From: CAYUJH01 sp964394585
GTDB taxonomy: Bacteria > Bacteroidota > Bacteroidia > Cytophagales > Flammeovirgaceae
Length of the DNA: 18,524 nt
Assembly: GCA_964394585.1 (NCBI GenBank)
Contig: CAYMYI010000085.1
Span: 1 to 18,524 of the forward strand
Reading direction: 5' to 3'
Shown: in pieces, positions 14,305 through 18,524 of the stretch
How positions within the stretch are numbered: position 1 is the stretch's first letter
How the letters are laid out: each line of letters opens with the position of its first letter
Notes under the pieces: generated by a model
Databases searched by the model: none
What the model was told of the DNA's origin: nothing
Seen by the model: the letters and a program-made list of their open reading frames with translations, nothing else
Translations under genes and position numbers: made by a program

Positions 14305-15114
14305 ATGCTTATTTTTCCTAATACCAAAATCAACCTAGGCTTATATATTACCGAAAAACGAGGAGATGGCTACCACAACCTGTACTCGTGTTTTTATCCC
14401 ATTTTGTGGCAAGAAGCCCTCGAAATTGTGCCTGCCGACTCGTTTTCACTTACTTGCAGTGGGCTACCTATCCCCGGGGAAACCACCGATAACCTATGCA
14501 CTAAAGCCTACCAGTTGCTCGCTGCCGATTTCGATCTTTCCCCTGTGCAGGTTTACTTACACAAAACCGTACCGACGGGCACCGGACTTGGCGCAGGCTC
14601 TGCCAACGGTGCTTTTATGCTCAAACTACTCAATCAGTATTTTGAACTAAACCTATCCGACACTGAGTTGGCAGCATATGCCCTTCAACTTGGCAGCGAC
14701 TGCCCCTTTTTTATCTTAAACCAGCCGGCGGTTGCCCAAGGCAGAGGCGAAACACTTTCTGCTATTCCTACGGTGCTATCGGGCAAGTACATCCAACTGG
14801 TTTGCCCTGGCATTCATATTTCTACTGCCGAAGCCTACCGCAGTGTTACCCCCAACATCCCTGAAATTTCCCTAGCCGAAGTACTGCAGCAACCTATAGA
14901 AACGTGGAAACATACGCTTCGGAACGATTTTGAAGCATGGGCTATTTCCCAAAACCCGTTTATTGGCGAGCTAAAGGAAATGCTCTATGCAGAAGGGGCA
15001 GCCTATGCCGCCATGAGTGGGTCTGGTTCGGCGGTATTTGGAATTTTCAACGAAGTACCTCCGCCTTTGGCACTTCAAAACCCTGCCATTACCGTATGGA
15101 GTGGGAAATGCTAA
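14305..15114 (+). CDS. ispE: 4-diphosphocytidyl-2-C-methyl-D-erythritol kinase
   Basis: 269 residues from ATG 14305. The frame is open from ATG 14233, but the extra 24 residues are not family-like, whereas MLIFPNTKINLGL is the classical IspE start. GHMP kinase motifs: PNTKINLGL (5-13, Lys8), the glycine-rich ATP loop PTGTGLGAGSANGA (90-103), GSDCPFF (130-136, catalytic Asp132) and the C-terminal AMSGSGSAVFG. Reaction: ATP-dependent phosphorylation of the 2-hydroxyl of CDP-methylerythritol in the non-mevalonate isoprenoid pathway, in the cytoplasm. The ATP loop has GAGSANGA where many relatives have GGGSSNAA, a tolerable change. It is followed after 88 bp by a CoA-transferase gene in the same direction without a terminator between them. 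The upstream region is shared with the divergent candidate small RNA. Confidence 0.95.
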   Translation: MLIFPNTKINLGLYITEKRGDGYHNLYSCFYPILWQEALEIVPADSFSLTCSGLPIPGETTDNLCTKAYQLLAADFDLSPVQVYLHKTVPTGTGLGAGSANGAFMLKLLNQYFELNLSDTELAAYALQLGSDCPFFILNQPAVAQGRGETLSAIPTVLSGKYIQLVCPGIHISTAEAYRSVTPNIPEISLAEVLQQPIETWKHTLRNDFEAWAISQNPFIGELKEMLYAEGAAYAAMSGSGSAVFGIFNEVPPPLALQNPAITVWSGKC

Positions 15115-15202
15115 GGGTTTGTTCGCTCGATGATACAAGTCATTTTTACCCCTTGGCTTTCTTGGTAGCTTCGCTGCATCACCATCAAATCTTCTCACAC
15201 GA

Positions 15203-16486
15203 ATGAAAACTACCACAAACTTTGTTTCTGCCGAAGAGGCCGTAAAACAAATCCACTCGGGTAACCGCGTATTTATCCACGGTGCCGCCATGACCCCCAC
15301 TCCACTGATTGAACCGCTCTGCGACCGACACGAAGAACTTCGGGAAGTTGAGTTAGTGCACATCCATACCGACGGCCCTGCTCGGTATACCGAAGAAGCA
15401 TGTATGCAAAGTTTCCACACCAATGCCTGTTTTGTAGGTGCCAATGTACGGCAAGCCGTCAATGAGGGCAATGCTGATTATATTCCGGTATTTTTAAGCG
15501 AAATCCCCTTTTTATTTCGGCGCAACATTCTCCCGATTGATGTTGCGCTTATTCAGCTTTCGCCACCCGATGCCCACGGATACTGTACGCTAGGCGCTTC
15601 GGTAGATATAGCCCTCGCAGCGGCACAAACCGCTAAAATCATCATTGCAGAAATTAACGAGCAAGCACCTCGTTCGCATGGTAGCGGGATTATCCACATA
15701 AGCGAAGTAGATTACGCCGTAGCGACCAACCGCCCCATTTATGCCCACGCACCACGTCCTATCTCGCCCGAAGAACAAAAAATAGGAAAGTTTATCGCCG
15801 ATTTGGTAGAAGATGGCGCTACCTTGCAAATGGGTATCGGCGGTGTGCCCGATGCGGTCCTTGCCGAACTTGGTGGGCACAAGCAACTAGGTATCCACAC
15901 GGAAATGTTTTCCGATGGCGTAATTCCATTGGTAGAAAAAGGCATCATTACTAACGAATTTAAAAAGGTAAGCCCAGATAAAATTGTATCGTGTTTTGTT
16001 TCAGGCAGCCAAAAAGTATACGATTTTCTGCACGATAACCCTGTAGTGGATATGCGCGAATCGAGCTTCACTAACGATACCACGCTAATCCGCAAAAACC
16101 CGAAAGTAACCGCTATTAACAGTGCGGTGGAAGTAGATTTAACCGGGCAAGTTTGTGCCGATACCATCGGTTCTAAACAATATTCTGGAGTAGGCGGGCA
16201 AATGGACTTCATCCGAGGAGCTTCCCTATCGCCCGATGGTAAACCCATTATTGCACTCACTTCTACCACTAATAAAGGAATTTCTAAAATAGTCCCTATG
16301 CTGAAAGAAGGTGCCGGCGTTACTACTACCCGCGCTCACGTACACTACATTGTTACCGAGTATGGTGTGGCTAATCTATATGGAAAGAATTTGCGCCAAC
16401 GTGCCAAAGCACTCATTAGCATTGCCCACCCTGACCACCGCGAAGCCCTTGAAAAGGCGGCTTTCGAGCGTTTTCGGCATATCTAA
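15203..16486 (+). CDS. Acetyl-CoA hydrolase / 4-hydroxybutyrate CoA-transferase family protein
   Basis: 427 residues, the usual length for this family. The N-terminal domain (about 1-200) has HGAAMTPTPLI and the LSPPDAHGYCTLGASVD segment; the C-terminal acetyl-CoA hydrolase/transferase domain has GATLQMGIGGVPDAV (about 209-223), IHTEMFSDG with the catalytic glutamate Glu234, and the end motif VTEYGVANLYGKNLRQRAKALI. Class I CoA-transferases form a glutamyl-CoA intermediate on this residue. Whether it transfers CoA between acetate, succinate or 4-hydroxybutyrate, or hydrolyses acetyl-CoA, cannot be read from sequence. It is cytoplasmic and probably transcribed with ispE, ending at the terminator 16508-16550. 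No functional link to isoprenoid synthesis is evident beyond sharing the acetyl-CoA/pyruvate supply. Confidence 0.92.
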   Translation: MKTTTNFVSAEEAVKQIHSGNRVFIHGAAMTPTPLIEPLCDRHEELREVELVHIHTDGPARYTEEACMQSFHTNACFVGANVRQAVNEGNADYIPVFLSEIPFLFRRNILPIDVALIQLSPPDAHGYCTLGASVDIALAAAQTAKIIIAEINEQAPRSHGSGIIHISEVDYAVATNRPIYAHAPRPISPEEQKIGKFIADLVEDGATLQMGIGGVPDAVLAELGGHKQLGIHTEMFSDGVIPLVEKGIITNEFKKVSPDKIVSCFVSGSQKVYDFLHDNPVVDMRESSFTNDTTLIRKNPKVTAINSAVEVDLTGQVCADTIGSKQYSGVGGQMDFIRGASLSPDGKPIIALTSTTNKGISKIVPMLKEGAGVTTTRAHVHYIVTEYGVANLYGKNLRQRAKALISIAHPDHREALEKAAFERFRHI

Positions 16487-16507
16487 TTTCACATAAAACA
16501 CTTTCAA

Positions 16508-16554
16508 AAATCCCTCAGCACGCCATAGTTATGCTGTGTTTGAGGGATTTCTTT
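16508..16554 (+). terminator. Terminator after the CoA-transferase gene
   Basis: AAATCCCTCA (16508-16517) and TGAGGGATTT (16541-16550) form a perfect 10-bp stem; CAGCA/TGCTG inside the loop gives an alternative pairing. A-rich sequence before and T-rich sequence after suggest that it works in both directions, also ending minus-strand transcripts from the gene at 16662. Confidence 0.75.
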
Positions 16555-16564
16555 ACATGCAAAA

Positions 16565-16593
16565 CTAATTGGGTGGTTCGCCGCTGCAATTAG
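16565..16593. repeat. Short hairpin CTAATTG/CAATTAG
   Basis: A perfect 7-bp inverted repeat with a 15-nt GC-rich loop lies between the terminator and the stop of the minus-strand gene. No T-run follows on either strand. Function unknown. Confidence 0.35.
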
Positions 16594-16661
16594 CAAAATT
16601 AAGCCTTGTAAATCCTTAAAAGGCATCTTCAGCAAATCCCATCGCCCTCTGGCAGAGCAAG

Positions 16662-17213
16662 TTATTTAGAAGAAAACTCTTCTAAATATGTTTCATGCAT
16701 TTCAAGCAATCGGTATTCACTTTCCAACATGTTTTGCAGCATTAAAATGAAAATTCGTTTATGTTGCTGCGATGGGTTCTCTAAATTTTCGTATAGAAAA
16801 TCGAGCATTTTATCAGTTTTCAACTGCAAAATCTGCTTTTCTTCATCTATCAAAGAAAGCTGTGCGACAAGCTTGTAGTCTACCAATTCCAATTTAAAGT
16901 TCAAAAGCGCCTGCCACGACGACGTTTGAACAGAAGCCACGGTGATTCCTTTTGTTTGCTGCAATATTTCTATTACTGTCTTATCCGTAGAAATATGAGT
17001 CGTCAATGAATCGAGGATGACCTCTTTCCTTGCAATCGTCTGGGCTAAATCCTCTCGATTTGACCGAATTTGCTTATCAATCATAACTGAAACGGTTTCC
17101 ATATATCGCTGCTGAGTGCGTGTTTCTTTCCAATTGTTGATGAAAAGAGCTGCTAAAACGCCCACGAGTACAGGAATCATTTCTAATAAAATATGTCGCA
17201 ATACCTTTTTCAT
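16662..17213 (-). CDS. Small single-span membrane protein, DUF6090-like
   Basis: 183 residues. After a short basic N-terminus (MKKVLRH) comes one membrane segment (about 8-27) ending in ALFINNWKE; Bacteroidota proteins of the DUF6090 type have a very similar ALQINNWNE sequence at this place, so I assign it to that kind with moderate confidence. The remaining 150 residues are charged and mostly helical, with long heptad-like stretches (30-85 and 105-180), and no enzyme motif. The function of such proteins is not known. No clear promoter is seen upstream. The gene is divergent from the TamB-like gene, with 142 bp between start codons, and convergent with the CoA-transferase gene, from which it is separated by a bidirectional terminator. 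Confidence 0.8.
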   Translation of the reverse strand: MKKVLRHILLEMIPVLVGVLAALFINNWKETRTQQRYMETVSVMIDKQIRSNREDLAQTIARKEVILDSLTTHISTDKTVIEILQQTKGITVASVQTSSWQALLNFKLELVDYKLVAQLSLIDEEKQILQLKTDKMLDFLYENLENPSQQHKRIFILMLQNMLESEYRLLEMHETYLEEFSSK

Positions 17214-17355
17214 ATTTAAAAGGATTATTTGTAAGGAAACAATAGATTTATTGAATACAATGAGTAAGAAGAAACTGTTGTAAGCTTACGATATTGGATA
17301 TAAATTTTAAAAAGAAAAAGAAAGCCATTAGAACCCTTACCTTTACTATTCTCCG

Positions 17356-18524
17356 ATGCGCATTTTCAGAAATCATATCACCGCTTTTTTACTCAATTTC
17401 ATCCTTCGCATTTTTTACATTGTGATGGTGGTGGTGCATCTGCTCATTTTCTTGTTGCAATACCCTTTTGTACAACGTTACCTTACAAACGAAGCAGAGG
17501 TTTTTCTACAAGGATACTTGCAAACAAAGGTGGAAATCGGGGAAATTAACCTTGCCATCCCTAACTACCTAAAACTGGGCAATGTTGCCATTTACGACAC
17601 CCAAAACGATACCCTTTGGGCAAGCCAAGAACTGAAAGTCGATTTGTTTTTTGAACAGCTCCTGAACAAAACCGTTGCAATCGACGACATCATTTTACAA
17701 AATGCAACGGCAAAAGTATATGCTCTAGAAAATGGGCAACTCAACTACGAGCCGCTCCTTGCTGCCCTTTCCGATACGAGCGCTACCCAAGACGAAACCT
17801 CTACGGGTACTGCCTGGAAGTTCAATGTCCGGAATGTGCTGCTACAAAATGTGAGGGTTGCGTATAACGACCCTACCACCCAACAAGACCTCCAAACGCA
17901 TGTTGGTGGGCTACGCGCCCAACTCAGCAAGATGGATTTGGCTACGCTAACGTTCCATCTGAGCTACCTTGGGTTAGAAAACACTACGTTCTCGTTTGAA
18001 CAGGGAGCACTCCCCCTATCGGGTTCTTTAGAAGAATCTGAAAGCGAAACTACCGAAAGTACCCTTCCTGATATTTTATTNNNNNNNNNNAATCAATGCG
18101 AATATTGGCGAATTTCGCTTGGTCGCCCAAAAAACCGACATCAATTCCCTCGAGTTTTTACTCAACCGCGTGCTGTTGTACGATAGCGACCTTACCTACG
18201 ACACCTGGGCAGTGGTAGACTCCACAGCAATCGAAAACTCAGAAAATACGGCAGTGGAGGCAAGCGGTGCTTCTCCGTTATTTCTTCGTTTATATGAACT
18301 TGAAATGGCGGGTAACCGATTTTCCTATAACAATGCGACCGTACCTAAAATGCCCCGTGGTATAGACTATAACCACCTGATGGTATATGAGCAATCGGCA
18401 TTTGCCGAAAACATTATTTTCACCGATACTCTTTGGCAGGCCAATGTAAATCAGTTTGCGCTTTCTGAGCAGAGCGGGTTTCAGCTCAAAAAGCTCCGCA
18501 CCAACTTAAAGGCAGATAATCAAA
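17356..18524 (+). CDS. TamB/AsmA-like envelope protein, N-terminal part, interrupted by an assembly gap
   Basis: The start is at ATG 17356 and the gene runs off the right edge. One hydrophobic span (about 10-35) anchors the protein in the inner membrane. Then comes the AsmA/TamB-type N-terminal pattern: YLQTKVEIGEINLAIPNYLKL, followed by LFFEQLLNKTVAIDDIILQNATAKV and repeated short beta strands. Proteins of this class are usually well over 1000 residues and form a hydrophobic groove between the membranes, linked to lipid transport or outer-membrane protein assembly. At 18081-18090 ten N interrupt the gene. Downstream the coding frame starts at ATC 18092 (INANIGEFRLVAQ) and stays open to the window end with the same strand-rich character (LYDSDLTYDTW, MAGNRFSYNNA). 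The frame change equals one base and is explained by placeholder gap size. No partner such as TamA is in view. Confidence 0.85.
18081..18090. other. Assembly gap (10 N) inside the TamB-like gene
   Basis: Ten N of placeholder length. The reading frame on the left (ending ESTLPDIL) and on the right (starting INANIGEF) differ by one base, so the real missing length is not 10 or a multiple of three plus 10. Confidence 0.95.

Noticed and set aside
15739..16269. 176-residue minus-strand ORF
   Set aside because: Antisense shadow of the CoA-transferase gene, which has all family motifs on the plus strand.

Overview
The window looks like chromosomal DNA from a member of the Bacteroidota, most likely a Cytophagales-type bacterium (the order is a guess). 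The evidence is two long sensors with N-terminal two-component-regulator propellers and Y_Y_Y domains, a TamB-like giant protein, M1 and M19 peptidases of the Bacteroidota type, perfect TAnnTTTG -7 promoter boxes, and almost no Shine-Dalgarno sequences before the start codons. No phage, insertion sequence, tRNA, rRNA or CRISPR array is visible. Two runs of ten N (8327-8336 and 18081-18090) are assembly gaps, and each falls inside a gene.

Layout. 1-2561 (minus): 5' part of a propeller sensor histidine kinase that runs off the left edge. 2662-4536 (plus): a secreted M1 metallopeptidase, divergent from the kinase, ending in a strong terminator. 4768-6057 (plus): a lipoprotein M19 membrane dipeptidase, followed by a 16-bp long-range hairpin. 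6260-8095 (plus): a soluble two-PAS histidine kinase. 8099-11594 (minus): a second propeller sensor with a SpoIIE-type PP2C phosphatase output, interrupted by a gap; its true C-terminus can be read beyond the gap and ends 3 bp from the stop of the convergent PAS kinase. 11726-12244 (minus): a small unknown lipoprotein with its own promoter and terminator.

12317-13999 (minus): a two-gene operon encoding a split UshA-like 5'-nucleotidase, with the C-terminal-domain protein first and the metallophosphatase second. Immediately upstream, 14042-14187 (minus) holds a complete transcription unit without a convincing protein: a perfect -7 box, two stable hairpins and an intrinsic terminator, followed by a second -7 box for the nucleotidase. 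This candidate small RNA (or leader/attenuator) is the most interesting element of the window.

14305-16486 (plus): ispE (isoprenoid precursor synthesis) and an acetyl-CoA hydrolase/CoA-transferase, probably co-transcribed, with a terminator after them. 16662-17213 (minus): a small single-span membrane protein resembling the DUF6090 type. 17356-18524 (plus): the start of a TamB/AsmA-like envelope protein that crosses the second gap and leaves the window.

Functionally this is a mixed housekeeping/envelope region: peptide and nucleotide scavenging at the cell surface, isoprenoid and CoA metabolism, and three large signalling proteins without a neighbouring response-regulator gene.
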